Assembly: GCF_001975665.1 (NCBI RefSeq)
Contig: NZ_CP019419.1
Location: forward strand, 3,083,501 to 3,147,500
Direction: 5' to 3'
Length of the DNA: 64,000 bases
From: Polaribacter reichenbachii
Lineage (GTDB): Bacteria > Bacteroidota > Bacteroidia > Flavobacteriales > Flavobacteriaceae
Below the pieces are notes generated by a model. The model worked only from the letters and a program-made list of their open reading frames with translations, did no database searches and had not been told where the DNA came from. This document shows positions 17,358 through 27,025 of this stretch, in pieces. The translations under genes and the position numbers were made by a program. Positions within the stretch are counted from its first letter, which is position 1. Each line of letters begins with the position of its first letter.

Positions 17358-18860
17358 TTATTTCCATTTTTTAAGATAAAGATTTACTAATTGTCTATTT
17401 TTCCAATCTGATTTTTCATAATCATCTAGAGAAATATAAGTTGCTCTTTTTAGAGGTTCATTTTTCTTTTTGGGTTTAACTGTAAATTCTTCTATAACAT
17501 AACTACTAGATATTAAAACTTCTTTTGTTGTTAAAACATTAACCTCTATTTTTAAATCAAATTTTACTTTTTCTTTTTGTTTAGAGTTTTCTTTAAATTT
17601 TATAGGTCTATGTACATAGGCATAATTACCCAAAGTTTCTTTATAGTAAGCTGTATAAACCTTATTATTTTTATTTTTTTCATAATATATATCCACCTTA
17701 TTTAAATCTTCAGAAGCTTTAATGCCTAATAGCCATTTTAAATTTAAGCTTTGCCCTTTTTTTCCTTCAGCATAAGAGTAAGAAACTTTTGCAATGGTAT
17801 AATCTTTTGGATCGATAACAATTTTTCCACTAAATTTTGATTTCGATTTTCTAGGCTCAAAATTAACAGTGTAATATAATTTATCTCCTAAAAACTCATT
17901 TTTACCTAAAATGTGTTTGTAATATTTTTTGCTTAAAAAATTATTTTTATTATCAATTTTAAAAAAAACAGAATTCCTAATGGCATCATTATAATAGTAA
18001 GAAGCGTTGTTTACTATATAACTATTGTCGGTTGCTAAAGAATCTGTCTCTTTTATAATTTCTTTTAAAGAAAGTGAATCTTCAATTTTAAACAAACCAG
18101 AACTAATTTTATACGTTTTATTGGTATCTAAGTGTTTTAAAACAATGTTTTGTAAGTCTTTTTGAGCAGTTTCTATAGTAATGTTTTTGTTATTATTTAG
18201 AAGTGTAATTCCTTGAACAGTATCTATTTTGGTGTAATTAAAGTCTCTTTTCCATTTTTCAGAATATTTTTTTTGAGATTTTAATACGCCAACATATTCA
18301 GTAATTACCTTTGGGTAACTTTCTTTTAATTTTGTAGCATAATCAGTCAATTCTTTTTCTGCTAATTTTCGTGATTTTTTATTTAATAATGTGCTTTTTT
18401 CTAATTCTAATTCTAAATTTTTAAAATTGATTTCAGAAAATTCTCTTGTATAAAACTGACTTTTTATTGGGCCAGAAATGCTGTTTTTTTGCATACTATT
18501 TTCTGTTTTTATCAAAAGAGAATCTAAATTTATTGTGGATAAATTCAGTTGAATTTCATCTAATTGATTTATGTTTTCAATTAAAAAAACTTTAAATTTT
18601 TTCTTTTTTAAATCGGATACAGAAATTGTTTTTGAAATATAACCTAAACAAGAAAATGTAATTGTTTTTATATTTTTTATATCTATTTCATATTCTCCTA
18701 GCTTATTTGTTTGAGTACCTGTATTTAAATTGGTTAATATAGCAGCTCCAAATATAGGTTTAGAAGAAATTTGATTGCTGATTTTTCCTTTAATAACTTG
18801 AGCATTAAAATTAAATGTAACAGAAATTAATAAAGTAATGAAGAGTAATTTTTTAATCAT
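17358..18860 (-). CDS. Exported protein with carboxypeptidase-regulatory-like domain
   Basis: The 500-residue protein has a signal peptide (MIKKLLFITLLISVTFNFNA), a CarboxypepD_reg-like beta-sandwich at about 22-105 (GKISNQISSKPIFGAAIL, then FSCLGYISKTISV) and a long beta-rich remainder. Unlike TonB receptors it has no plug or barrel pattern. The middle portion with repeated YYND/NFEPRKSKSKFSGKIVI-like segments resembles other flavobacterial surface or periplasmic proteins of unknown function. Its stop lies at the shared terminator with the ferredoxin gene. Transport, adhesion or envelope assembly are all possible roles. Confidence 0.75.
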   Translation of the reverse strand: MIKKLLFITLLISVTFNFNAQVIKGKISNQISSKPIFGAAILTNLNTGTQTNKLGEYEIDIKNIKTITFSCLGYISKTISVSDLKKKKFKVFLIENINQLDEIQLNLSTINLDSLLIKTENSMQKNSISGPIKSQFYTREFSEINFKNLELELEKSTLLNKKSRKLAEKELTDYATKLKESYPKVITEYVGVLKSQKKYSEKWKRDFNYTKIDTVQGITLLNNNKNITIETAQKDLQNIVLKHLDTNKTYKISSGLFKIEDSLSLKEIIKETDSLATDNSYIVNNASYYYNDAIRNSVFFKIDNKNNFLSKKYYKHILGKNEFLGDKLYYTVNFEPRKSKSKFSGKIVIDPKDYTIAKVSYSYAEGKKGQSLNLKWLLGIKASEDLNKVDIYYEKNKNNKVYTAYYKETLGNYAYVHRPIKFKENSKQKEKVKFDLKIEVNVLTTKEVLISSSYVIEEFTVKPKKKNEPLKRATYISLDDYEKSDWKNRQLVNLYLKKWK

Positions 18861-18935
18861 GTTTGGTTGTTTTTTTTGGAAAAATAATTAATTAGAGAAT
18901 TCAAAATAAATCAACATATAACTTTAACAAAGTAT

Positions 18936-18943
18936 TATATTTG
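18936..18943 (+). promoter_or_regulatory. -7 box of the ychF promoter
   Basis: TATATTTG matches TAnnTTTG, 72 bases before the ychF start, in an AT-rich leader. Confidence 0.6.
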
Positions 18944-19015
18944 CATTCTGAAAAAATTATGAACATTTATCTTAAATTAAGTTAAAAGCGTTTATAATAC
19001 ATAATATTACACAAT

Positions 19016-20107
19016 ATGAAAGCTGGAATTGTAGGATTACCAAACGTAGGAAAATCGACTTTATTTAATTGTTTATCTAATGCTAAAGCACAAAGTGCAA
19101 ATTTTCCTTTTTGTACCATAGAGCCAAACTTAGGTATTGTAAATGTGCCAGATACTCGTTTAGAAAAATTAGAAGAATTGGTAAATCCAGAGAGGGTTTT
19201 ACCTGCTACAGTAGAAATTGTAGATATTGCTGGTTTAGTTAAAGGAGCTAGTAAAGGTGAAGGTTTAGGAAATCAGTTTTTAGCTAATATTCGTGAAACA
19301 GATGCTATTTTACACGTTTTACGTTGTTTTGATAATGATAATATTATTCACGTAGATAACTCAATAGACCCTGTTAGAGATAAAGAAACGATTGATATTG
19401 AACTACAATTAAAAGATTTAGAAACTGTTCAGAAGCGTTTAGAGCGTGTAAAAAGAACTGCTAAAACAGGTAATAAAGAAGCGCAAGCTGAATTGGTAGT
19501 TTTATTAAAAGTTGAAGAAACTTTATTACAAGGAGTTTCTGTGAGAGCTTTAGAATTTTCTGAAAAAGAAATCGAGTTTGTACAATCTTTACAATTTATC
19601 ACGGCAAAACCAGTGCTTTATGTTTGTAATGTTGATGAAAACTCAGCTGTTTCTGGTAATGATTACGTAGAAAAAGTAAAAGAAGCTGTAAAAGACGAAA
19701 ATGCTGAGGTTATAGTTTTGGCTGTTGGTACAGAAGCAGATATTACTGAACTAGAAGATTATGAAGAACGCCAAATGTTTTTAGAAGATATTGGCTTAGA
19801 AGAAGCTGGTGTTTCTAGATTGGTACGTTCTGCCTATAAATTATTAAACTTACAAACTTATTTTACTGCTGGTGTTAAAGAAGTAAGAGCTTGGACAATT
19901 CCTATTGGTTCTACTGCACCGCAAGCTGCAGGTGTTATACATACTGACTTTGAAAAAGGTTTTATTAGAGCAGAAACTATTGCTTATGAGGATTTTGTAA
20001 CCTTTGGTTCTGAAGCAAAAGTAAAAGAAGCTGGTAAAATGAGAGTAGAAGGTAAAGATTATATTGTTAAAGATGGTGATGTTATGCACTTTAGATTTAA
20101 CGTATAG
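19016..20107 (+). CDS. ychF: Redox-regulated ribosome-binding ATPase YchF
   Basis: YchF is an Obg-related P-loop protein that binds ribosomes and prefers ATP. The 363-residue protein shows [12 protein letters not shown] (G1), the G3-like [17 protein letters not shown], and the C-terminal TGS-like part with [15 protein letters not shown]. It ends [11 protein letters not shown], as family members do. The canonical NKxD specificity motif is replaced by NVDE, as expected for ATP preference. Length is normal and it stands alone with its own promoter and terminator. Confidence 0.97.
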   Translation: MKAGIVGLPNVGKSTLFNCLSNAKAQSANFPFCTIEPNLGIVNVPDTRLEKLEELVNPERVLPATVEIVDIAGLVKGASKGEGLGNQFLANIRETDAILHVLRCFDNDNIIHVDNSIDPVRDKETIDIELQLKDLETVQKRLERVKRTAKTGNKEAQAELVVLLKVEETLLQGVSVRALEFSEKEIEFVQSLQFITAKPVLYVCNVDENSAVSGNDYVEKVKEAVKDENAEVIVLAVGTEADITELEDYEERQMFLEDIGLEEAGVSRLVRSAYKLLNLQTYFTAGVKEVRAWTIPIGSTAPQAAGVIHTDFEKGFIRAETIAYEDFVTFGSEAKVKEAGKMRVEGKDYIVKDGDVMHFRFNV

Positions 20108-20130
20108 ATTTTAAATGCATATTTAAATAA

Positions 20131-20166
20131 AAAAAATCCAATAAATAATTTATTGGATTTTTTTTT
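20131..20166 (+). terminator. ychF terminator
   Basis: AAATCCAATAAAT and its reverse complement form a long hairpin followed by a run of nine T. Confidence 0.9.
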
Positions 20167-20336
20167 ATTTTGATGATAATTAGTTGTTTTAATCTTTAAA
20201 TGACTAAAATATGATGTTGTTAATTAGTTTAATGTTTTAAGGTACTCTAATTTTTATTAAACTGTAGAACAATTCCATTCAACTATAGTTAATTGTTGTC
20301 TGTGCTTTTTGACCTAAATTTAGATTTGATAAATAG

Positions 20337-20344
20337 TATTTTTG
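20337..20344 (+). promoter_or_regulatory. -7 box before the first tiny membrane ORF
   Basis: TATTTTTG lies 23 bases before the ATG at 20368. The following bases (AATAACCTTAAAA) closely match those after the equivalent box of the second ORF, so the promoter was duplicated with the gene. Confidence 0.65.
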
Positions 20345-20367
20345 AATAACCTTAAAAATTATATATT

Positions 20368-20538
20368 ATGTTTATCCAAATCTTAAATCTTATTTCTTTT
20401 AAAGCATTAACTTCTCAAGTTATTGATTATACACTTTTAACAGTTGCTTTCTTTACATTTTTTGTTTTAGTTAACAATGTAATTAATGCTATAAAAGTAG
20501 CAAACAGATATAGAGCTTTATCGAGAGTTAAAATTTAA
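20368..20538 (+). CDS. Small single-span membrane protein, copy 1
   Basis: The 56-residue ORF encodes a hydrophobic segment (YTLLTVAFFTFFVLVNNVI) between a short N-terminus and a basic tail (KVANRYRALSRVKI). It is clearly paralogous to the 60-residue ORF at 20720. Both start MF-QIL, share an SQ-I-YT-LT-AFF-FFVL pattern and have near-identical promoter sequences. Conservation of reading frame and promoter between two diverged copies supports real genes. No family is recognised. Candidate roles are a small membrane regulatory peptide or a type I toxin-like peptide, with nothing to choose between them. Confidence 0.65.
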   Translation: MFIQILNLISFKALTSQVIDYTLLTVAFFTFFVLVNNVINAIKVANRYRALSRVKI

Positions 20539-20689
20539 TTTTTTAATTTCTTAAATCAATTTAAGAAATAAAATTTTTGTTTTATCAAAGTTAGTATTAC
20601 AAAAATTTACTCAATCTTCTTAATAATTCAATTCAACCGCTAAATATTACCTTTCGTATAATAAAACAGAATACAATTTAATTAAAATC

Positions 20690-20697
20690 TATTTTTG
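20690..20697 (+). promoter_or_regulatory. -7 box before the second tiny membrane ORF
   Basis: TATTTTTG lies 22 bases before the ATG at 20720 and is followed by AGTAACTTTAAAA, the same layout as in the first copy. Confidence 0.65.
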
Positions 20698-20719
20698 AGT
20701 AACTTTAAAACTAACTATT

Positions 20720-20902
20720 ATGTTTACTCAAATATTAGATTCAATTTCTTCAGTAGAATTAGCTTCTCAAGCTATAGAATATACAGTTTTAACTACAGCT
20801 TTCTTTTCGTTTTTTGTTTTGACAAGTAAAGTGATTAAAGTTATTAAAACCAACGAAAGCCGTAAAGCGTTATTAAATGTTAATATTCAAGGAGAGTATT
20901 AA
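20720..20902 (+). CDS. Small single-span membrane protein, copy 2
   Basis: The 60-residue paralogue of the ORF at 20368 has one membrane segment (TVLTTAFFSFFVLTSKVI) and a basic C-terminus (KTNESRKALLNVNIQGEY). The two copies lie in tandem 181 bases apart, each with its own TATTTTTG box. No known family is recognised. The gene ends 17 bases before the degraded SDR 3' relic. Confidence 0.65.
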   Translation: MFTQILDSISSVELASQAIEYTVLTTAFFSFFVLTSKVIKVIKTNESRKALLNVNIQGEY

Positions 20903-20918
20903 TAATAAATCATTACAA

Positions 20919-21031
20919 TTAATTAATAACTGTTTCTTCTCGGCAGTTAATTAAGTCTATAAAGTTTTTATGAACTTCTATGGGAACAGCTATTTGTAAT
21001 CAATCTATCAGATTAAAAATGCAAGTTGGTT
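20919..21031 (-). pseudogene. Relic of the 3' end of the SDR gene at 22105
   Basis: Read on the minus strand, 21011 to 20919 gives LID*LQIAVPIEVHKNFIDLINCREETVIN and a stop. The C-terminal region of the intact SDR protein contains LIDQLQLDVTLGVHENFMNL followed by INFSVEK. Nucleotide similarity is obvious over about 85 bases, fades towards 21031, and includes an in-frame stop. The intact parent lies 1.1 kb away on the same strand, with the metal-dependent hydrolase gene between them. Confidence 0.85.
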
Positions 21032-21083
21032 GTTAATATTATTATCTTTCAAAAGTGAAAATAATCTAAGCTTTTTACTTTTT

Positions 21084-22082
21084 TTAATTCCCTTTAATTC
21101 TTTGCCATAATTCTGATACTAATTTTTTAGCATCACTTTTCTTTTTTGGTTCTTCTATAAAAAAAGGAGTTCCGTTTTCATCAACAGTAATCTTATATTT
21201 AAAAACAAAATTGGTTGCATTTGGTTTTATACTTAATGTGCCAAATCTTAAATCGTTAAAATATAAAACGCCATCTTTTTTGTTGATTGTATACCACCCT
21301 TTAGAAATAGAAATCATTCGTTTTACTTTTTTATGATGCATTAAATTTCCTAACAAGTGATGATTTTTAGGATAGCTAGTAAAATGAATTGGATTTTTAT
21401 CAAAAAATGAAGAATTACCAATTAAAAATGCATTTTTGGTATTAATATTTGCTGTCCATAAAATTGTGTTAAATGGAGTTGGTTTTGTTTTAATATCAGA
21501 ATAGATTATGTTTTGCAGTGAAAGTTCTTTTGTAAATTTTTGATAAGAAATTCCTTTTAAAATCAATGTAATTATCAAATAAGAACTGCTAATAATTAAT
21601 CCTAAATTATTATAAAATCTTCTTTTTTTAGATGCTCTCTTTTTACACATAGCTAAAATCAAAAAAACTAAAAACGGAAGGGTATATAAAGGATCTACAA
21701 CAAAAACATTTTTAAATGCCAATCGAATATCAAAAGGCCAAAAAAGTTGTGTGCCCCAAGTGGTTTGTGCATCTAAAATGGGATGAGTAATAAAAGTCCA
21801 AAAGAAAAACCAAGACCAATTTTTAAAGGATTTGTATTTTTCGTATTTGTTAACTATAAATGAAAAAAAAGGGGCAAAGATTATAGAAAATAGGATAGAG
21901 TGAGTAAACCCTCTGTGAATTTCTAAGGCAGTAACTTTATCAGTAAAAAAAGATGAAAGTACATCTAAATCAGGAATTGTACCAGCAATAGCACCATATA
22001 ACATGGCTTTATTACCAATTTTCCTTCCTAAAACGGCTTCTCCAACTGCAGCACCCAATACTATTTGCGTTAACGAATCCAA
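21084..22082 (-). CDS. Membrane-bound metal-dependent hydrolase (YdjM-like)
   Basis: The 332-residue protein starts MDSLTQIVLGAAVGEAVLGR and continues with GTIPDLDVL, HRGFTHSILF and FITHPILDAQTTWGTQLFWP. These are the His/Asp motifs of the YdjM/YfhO-like family (DUF457-type metal-dependent hydrolases). Several hydrophobic helices place it in the inner membrane. The substrate is not established for the family. It follows the SDR gene by 22 bases on the same strand and lies exactly between that gene and the degraded copy of its 3' end, so it may be an acquired gene. Confidence 0.88.
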   Translation of the reverse strand: MDSLTQIVLGAAVGEAVLGRKIGNKAMLYGAIAGTIPDLDVLSSFFTDKVTALEIHRGFTHSILFSIIFAPFFSFIVNKYEKYKSFKNWSWFFFWTFITHPILDAQTTWGTQLFWPFDIRLAFKNVFVVDPLYTLPFLVFLILAMCKKRASKKRRFYNNLGLIISSSYLIITLILKGISYQKFTKELSLQNIIYSDIKTKPTPFNTILWTANINTKNAFLIGNSSFFDKNPIHFTSYPKNHHLLGNLMHHKKVKRMISISKGWYTINKKDGVLYFNDLRFGTLSIKPNATNFVFKYKITVDENGTPFFIEEPKKKSDAKKLVSELWQRIKGN

Positions 22083-22104
22083 GTTTATCTCTATCTATTT
22101 TTAA

Positions 22105-23220
22105 TTAATAACTTTTTTTAAACTTTTTTTCTACGGAAAAGTTAATCAAGTTCATAAAGTTTTCGTGAACTCCTAAAGTAACATCTAATTGCAATTGATC
22201 TATTAGTTTTAAAATTTGTTCAGATTTAAATTGCAAATCGGGTATAGAAACATATTTTTCGAATAAGCTACCAATACTTTTATAATACAATTGCTCAAAA
22301 CCATTTAAGTTTTCTGGTTTTTGATCTACATATTCATAAGATTGAATATTAAAAGCCTCTAAAACATCACCCACATAATTGTTGTGTAATATTTGTTTCG
22401 GATTCACAATATTCATTTCCTTTATACCTGGTGTTAAAAATGCGTATAAAATTGCTTTTGCAGCAAAATCAACCGGAATTATATTCAAGCCACTTTTTTT
22501 ATCAACCCAAATTCTAAAATTATCTTTTGCTTTTTTAGCATATTTATCTAAAAATATAGCCCAAGAATAAAAAACATCATATTTAGGAGTTTCAAAAAAA
22601 GGTTTATCAATTAATCGACCACATATAATGCTTGGTCTTAAAATCTGAGCATCAATATTTTTTAGATTACAGGTTTCTCTTACAAAACGTTCGCTTTCAT
22701 ATTTTGATTTTTCATAAGGATTTCTAAAATTATTCACTTTATAATCTGCAATAGTATCGTTTACTTTATCATCTTGAATTCCGAAAGAATATGCTGTACT
22801 GATGTACAAAAATCGAGTTACAAAATTAGGAATAACCTCTAAAAGATGTTTAGTAACTAAATAGTTTTGAGTGTGTACAGTATCTTTAGAATCGTTGGTA
22901 TTTAGCAAGTTTGTAGAGCCTGCACAATGTATAACTGTGGTAAAATTATATTGTTGTAAAGTTTCTTTTTTTAGGGTTGATAAATCACCAGAAATAACTG
23001 TAATTTTTGCTAAACAATCTTCTAAAGAAAATTGATTTAAAAAATCAGGACGAGATTTATCTTGTAAAATGTTTATTAAACGTTGTTTTGCAGTTTTATT
23101 TGTATCTCGAATAACAACAAAAATATGATTTACTTTTTTTTCTACAATTGCTTTATGCAACCATTCAAAAATAATATGACTACCAACAATTCCTGTTCCT
23201 CCAGTTAATAAACAATTCAT
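22105..23220 (-). CDS. Extended SDR, thioester-reductase-like (NAD_binding_4)
   Basis: The 371-residue Rossmann protein has the nucleotide motif LLTGGTGIVGSHI (4-16) and IFVVIRD for cofactor ribose binding. It has the NAD_binding_4 signature segments VIHCAGSTNLLN and FLYISTAYSFG, and a YxxxK pair in NPYEKSKYESERFV. Such proteins resemble the reductase domains that reduce acyl thioesters to aldehydes or alcohols. A role in lipid or polyketide-like reduction is possible, but no carrier protein gene is nearby. A degraded second copy of its 3' end lies at 20919-21031. Confidence 0.88.
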   Translation of the reverse strand: MNCLLTGGTGIVGSHIIFEWLHKAIVEKKVNHIFVVIRDTNKTAKQRLINILQDKSRPDFLNQFSLEDCLAKITVISGDLSTLKKETLQQYNFTTVIHCAGSTNLLNTNDSKDTVHTQNYLVTKHLLEVIPNFVTRFLYISTAYSFGIQDDKVNDTIADYKVNNFRNPYEKSKYESERFVRETCNLKNIDAQILRPSIICGRLIDKPFFETPKYDVFYSWAIFLDKYAKKAKDNFRIWVDKKSGLNIIPVDFAAKAILYAFLTPGIKEMNIVNPKQILHNNYVGDVLEAFNIQSYEYVDQKPENLNGFEQLYYKSIGSLFEKYVSIPDLQFKSEQILKLIDQLQLDVTLGVHENFMNLINFSVEKKFKKSY

Positions 23221-23273
23221 ATATATCTTTATATTGAAATAATAGCTGACGAATTTACTTTATAAAAAACAAT

Positions 23274-23294
23274 AACCCCAGAAAGTCTGAGGTT
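23274..23294 (-). terminator. Terminator of the DUF6503 gene
   Basis: AACCCCAGA and TCTGAGGTT pair with one G-U type mismatch, and on the minus strand a T-rich run follows. It lies 20 bases after the DUF6503 stop. Confidence 0.75.
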
Positions 23295-23316
23295 TTATTT
23301 AATTTAAATATTTTTT

Positions 23317-24111
23317 TTATTTTTTGATAAAATCTTTTGGTATGGTAAAAGAATTTCTAAAACCAGTTACAAATTTTATATTGGTAATTTTACCACTACC
23401 AATTTTCTTTGTTAAACCTTTCTCTAATCCCCATTCTAAAAACTCCCAATTAGTAGCAAAAGGTACACCATCTATTTGTTTATAATCTAAATATTTTATG
23501 GCATGAGGATCTGCTTCGGCTTCTGCTTTAGTTTTACCAGCAGTAACAATATAAGCAACGTGATCTAACATATTATTGTCTTTATTAGTATAGACTATAT
23601 ACCAATCATCAGGTGCATCACCAGTATTAGCCTCAAAAGATAATTTTGCAGTATTAAAAGAATTATTCGCTTCAGAAGTTTTAAAATTATCATCCCATTT
23701 TGTTCCATGATCACTTAATTTATAAGGATATAAGAAAAAATAACTCCAAGTATAGGCATGAAAACGAACTCCAGAATTGTCTTTTAAACTAGGAGAAACA
23801 AAAACATTTTGTTTATCTACATACATGAAATCTCCGTTTTTGTATGCAATTTTTGCTATATCAGAAGTTGTAGAAATGGTAATATTTGCATTAAAAATTT
23901 CATTACCACCAAATTCTATTAAAGCATCAAATTGTATTGCTTCTTGTTTTAAGAAATTGTTTTTGTTGTGAGCAATTTCAATTTTTTCTGCAAAGGTTTT
24001 TTCAGCAATTACTTCTTTTGTTTTGTTTGATGTTTCAGTAGTTACAACGTTTTTTTTACAGCTAATTATAAATAACAAACCAGCGAATACTGTAATGATT
24101 ATTTTTTTCAT
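23317..24111 (-). CDS. DUF6503 family lipoprotein
   Basis: From the ATG at 24111 the product starts MKKIIITVFAGLLFIISCKK, an ideal lipoprotein signal with cysteine at 18. The longer frame from 24141 adds a non-signal segment and is less likely. The mature 240-odd residues are beta-rich, with the SYFFLYPYKLSD, GDAPDDWYIVYTNKDNN and VPFATNWEFLEW segments I associate with DUF6503 of Bacteroidetes, related in fold to LolA/LolB-like outer-membrane lipoproteins. Function is unknown. It is probably an outer-membrane lipoprotein transcribed alone. Confidence 0.8.
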   Translation of the reverse strand: MKKIIITVFAGLLFIISCKKNVVTTETSNKTKEVIAEKTFAEKIEIAHNKNNFLKQEAIQFDALIEFGGNEIFNANITISTTSDIAKIAYKNGDFMYVDKQNVFVSPSLKDNSGVRFHAYTWSYFFLYPYKLSDHGTKWDDNFKTSEANNSFNTAKLSFEANTGDAPDDWYIVYTNKDNNMLDHVAYIVTAGKTKAEAEADPHAIKYLDYKQIDGVPFATNWEFLEWGLEKGLTKKIGSGKITNIKFVTGFRNSFTIPKDFIKK

Positions 24112-24186
24112 TTTTTTTATTTGTTTAGTTAAATGATACAATCTTTATGTAATCGATTTATAATTTTAGTCCTTACAAAATAGTTG

Positions 24187-25272
24187 TTAATTTTTATAAA
24201 AAGGTAATTTAACTATAGTTGCTGGTATTGCTTTTTTACGAACCTGAATATTTATTTCTGTTCCAGATTTAGCAAATTGAGTAGGTACATAACCTAAACC
24301 AATTCCTTTACTTAAACTTGGGCTCATTGTACCAGAAGTTACGTTACCAATAACATTTCCATTACCATCTACAATATCATAACCTTGTCTTGGAATTCCT
24401 CTATCATTTAATTCAAAAGCAACCAAACGTTTTGTAGGTTTTTGTTCTTTTTGTTTTGCTAAAGCATCAGCATTTACAAAGTCTTTGGTAAATTTTGTTA
24501 TCCAACTTAAACCAGCTTCTATTGGCGATGTTGTATCATCAATATCATTACCATATAAACAATAACCCATTTCTAAACGCAAGGTATCTCTTGCAGCCAA
24601 ACCAATTGGTTTTATACCATATTCTGCACCAGCTTCAAAAACTTTGTTCCAAATTTGTTCAACTTCAGAGTTTTTACAATAAATTTCGAATCCACCAGAA
24701 CCTGTATAACCAGTTGCAGAAATAATTACGTTTTCTATACCTGCAAAATCGCCAACTTTAAATTTATAAAAAGGAATTGCTGCTAAATCTAAAGAAGATA
24801 GAGACTGCATAGCTTCAACAGCTTTTGGACCTTGAATGGCTAGTAAAGAATAATCTTCTGATAAATCTCTTAATTCTGCTCCAAACTCTTCATTGTACTT
24901 GCTAATCCAGTTCCAATCTTTTTCAATATTAGAGGCATTTACAACCAATAAATAAGTATTCTCTTTAATTCGATAACAGATTAAATCATCTACAATTCCG
25001 TTTTCTGTGTTTGGAAAACAGCTGTATTGTGCATCTCCAATAGCTAATTTAGAAGCATCGTTAGAGGTGACTTTCTGAATTAAAGCCAAAGCATTATCAC
25101 CAGAAACTAGAAATTCTCCCATATGACTTACATCAAAAACACCAACTCCATTTCTAACTGTAAGATGTTCTGCTGTAACACCTTCGTAAGAAACTGGCAT
25201 GTTATAACCAGCAAAAGGTACCATTTTTGCGCCTAAATTTTCGTGAATTTTATGTAATGCAATATTTTTCAT
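24187..25272 (-). CDS. gcvT: Aminomethyltransferase (glycine cleavage T-protein)
   Basis: GcvT takes the aminomethyl group from the lipoylated H-protein, releases ammonia and passes the one-carbon unit to tetrahydrofolate. The 361-residue protein shows [30 protein letters not shown] (with the folate-binding Asp region) and [11 protein letters not shown]. The C-terminal barrel contains [15 protein letters not shown] sequence (here [10 protein letters not shown]). Length is typical. gcvH and gcvP are not adjacent, as is common in this phylum. Confidence 0.97.
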   Translation of the reverse strand: MKNIALHKIHENLGAKMVPFAGYNMPVSYEGVTAEHLTVRNGVGVFDVSHMGEFLVSGDNALALIQKVTSNDASKLAIGDAQYSCFPNTENGIVDDLICYRIKENTYLLVVNASNIEKDWNWISKYNEEFGAELRDLSEDYSLLAIQGPKAVEAMQSLSSLDLAAIPFYKFKVGDFAGIENVIISATGYTGSGGFEIYCKNSEVEQIWNKVFEAGAEYGIKPIGLAARDTLRLEMGYCLYGNDIDDTTSPIEAGLSWITKFTKDFVNADALAKQKEQKPTKRLVAFELNDRGIPRQGYDIVDGNGNVIGNVTSGTMSPSLSKGIGLGYVPTQFAKSGTEINIQVRKKAIPATIVKLPFYKN

Positions 25273-25369
25273 TTGTAGATTTCTTTATTAAAAGGCTAAA
25301 TTATTGAAAAATCCACAATAAACAATCACTAATAATTTGTTAATATTTTTACAGAAAAATAATTAATGT

Positions 25370-25377
25370 TACATTTG
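25370..25377 (+). promoter_or_regulatory. -7 box of the aminopeptidase P gene
   Basis: TACATTTG fits TAnnTTTG and lies 25 bases before the start codon. Confidence 0.6.
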
Positions 25378-25402
25378 AGAATACAACATAAACAACAGAG
25401 CA

Positions 25403-27025
25403 ATGAAGCGCTTAAAATTTACACTCATTTTATTTTTAACAATTTCGTTAAACGGATTTTCACAAACGCCAACCGATTTTTTATCGAAAGAATTTCATAA
25501 AGAAAGACGCGATTTGTTGCGCTCTAAAATGCCAGCAAATTCAGTTACTGTAGTTTTTGCAAATCCGCTTAGAAATAGAGCAAATGATGTAGATTATGTT
25601 TTTCATCAAGACCCAAACTTTTATTATTTAACAGGTTACAGAGAGCCAAATGGAGTTTTAGTTTTATTTTCTGATGATCAAACTGATGCTGATGGCAATA
25701 CTTATAACGAAATTTTATACGTGCAAAAAAGAGATAAAAGAGCAGAACAATGGAATGGTAAACGTTTAGGAGTTGAAGGGGCAAAAAATGAATTGGGTTT
25801 TAAAATGGCTTTTAATGCATCAGAATTTATAGAATCTAATATAGATTTTAAAAAGTTCGATAAAGTTTTTATAGAAAAATTTAATGACGATTATAGAAAT
25901 TTAAGTGGTGCAGATGTGTTTGATTTGGTAAAAAGTTTTAAACAGAAATCTGGTTATGACCCAAACATATTTTTATCTCAAATAAAAAAATATGTATATA
26001 GTAATGTTGCAGAAACGCCTATTGAAAGCAGTGCAAATGTAATTAGTATTATAGATAGAATGGCAGATCGTTCATCAGAAATTAAAAATGACGAACTTTT
26101 AAATAAATATAAATCTGCTGAAAGCGATAAATTAAAAAATGAAATTAAACAAAAAATTTCTTTGGCTTTAAAACCAAAAACCAATATCGATTTAAGTTTT
26201 TTATCAGCAAATTTAGCCACAATGCGTGAAGTTAAAACAGCTGCAGAATTAAAATTATTAACCAAAGCTGTTCGAATTTCTGCTGTTGGTCAAATAGAAG
26301 TTATGAAAGCTATGAAACCTCATATGTCTGAAACCGAATTGCAAGGAATTCACGAATTTGTGTACAAAAAATATGGTGCAGAATACGAAGGATATCCATC
26401 TATAGTAGGTGCAGGTAACAATGGTTGTATTTTACATTATATAGAAAATAACAAAACAAAAGTGGCTAATGATTTAGTTTTAATGGATTTAGGTGCAGAA
26501 TATAGAGGTTTTACTGCAGATGTTACTCGTACAATACCTGCAAACGGAAAATTTACAAAAGCTCAAAAAGAAATTTATGATTTAGTTTATGAAGCACAAG
26601 AAGCCGGAATCGCTTTGTATACAATAGGAGAAAAAATGAGTGCACCAAATCAAGCAGCAAGAAAAATTATTAATCAAGGATTGTTTGAACTAGGTATTAT
26701 TAAATCTGTAGATGAAAGACATAATTATTTTCCTCATGGAACCTCACATCATATTGGTTTAGATGTGCATGATCCTGGAAATTATAATACATTCGAAGAA
26801 AATATGGTGGTTACAATGGAGCCAGGAATTTACATTCCAGAAGGCAGTGCTTGTGATAAAAAATATTGGGGAATAGGTATTAGAATTGAAGATGATATTT
26901 TGGTAACCAAAAAAGGCCCAGTAAATTTATCTGCAGAAGCACCAAGAACCACAGAAGAAATTGAAAAAATGATGGCTAAAAAATCTGTTTTAGACGAATT
27001 TGTTTTACCGAATTTAGATAAATAA
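25403..27025 (+). CDS. Xaa-Pro aminopeptidase P family protease (M24B), exported
   Basis: The 540-residue protein has a signal peptide (MKRLKFTLILFLTISLNGFS), an N-terminal creatinase-like domain and the pita-bread M24 domain. The metal ligands are visible: two Asp in DLGAEYRGFTADVTRT, His in HGTSHHIGLDVHD, Glu in TMEPGIYIPEG and Glu in GIGIRIEDDIL. It should release N-terminal residues before proline, probably in the periplasm, for peptide scavenging. Its stop overlaps the start of the next gene by one base (TAATG), indicating coupling to the Rossmann protein. Confidence 0.95.
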   Translation: MKRLKFTLILFLTISLNGFSQTPTDFLSKEFHKERRDLLRSKMPANSVTVVFANPLRNRANDVDYVFHQDPNFYYLTGYREPNGVLVLFSDDQTDADGNTYNEILYVQKRDKRAEQWNGKRLGVEGAKNELGFKMAFNASEFIESNIDFKKFDKVFIEKFNDDYRNLSGADVFDLVKSFKQKSGYDPNIFLSQIKKYVYSNVAETPIESSANVISIIDRMADRSSEIKNDELLNKYKSAESDKLKNEIKQKISLALKPKTNIDLSFLSANLATMREVKTAAELKLLTKAVRISAVGQIEVMKAMKPHMSETELQGIHEFVYKKYGAEYEGYPSIVGAGNNGCILHYIENNKTKVANDLVLMDLGAEYRGFTADVTRTIPANGKFTKAQKEIYDLVYEAQEAGIALYTIGEKMSAPNQAARKIINQGLFELGIIKSVDERHNYFPHGTSHHIGLDVHDPGNYNTFEENMVVTMEPGIYIPEGSACDKKYWGIGIRIEDDILVTKKGPVNLSAEAPRTTEEIEKMMAKKSVLDEFVLPNLDK

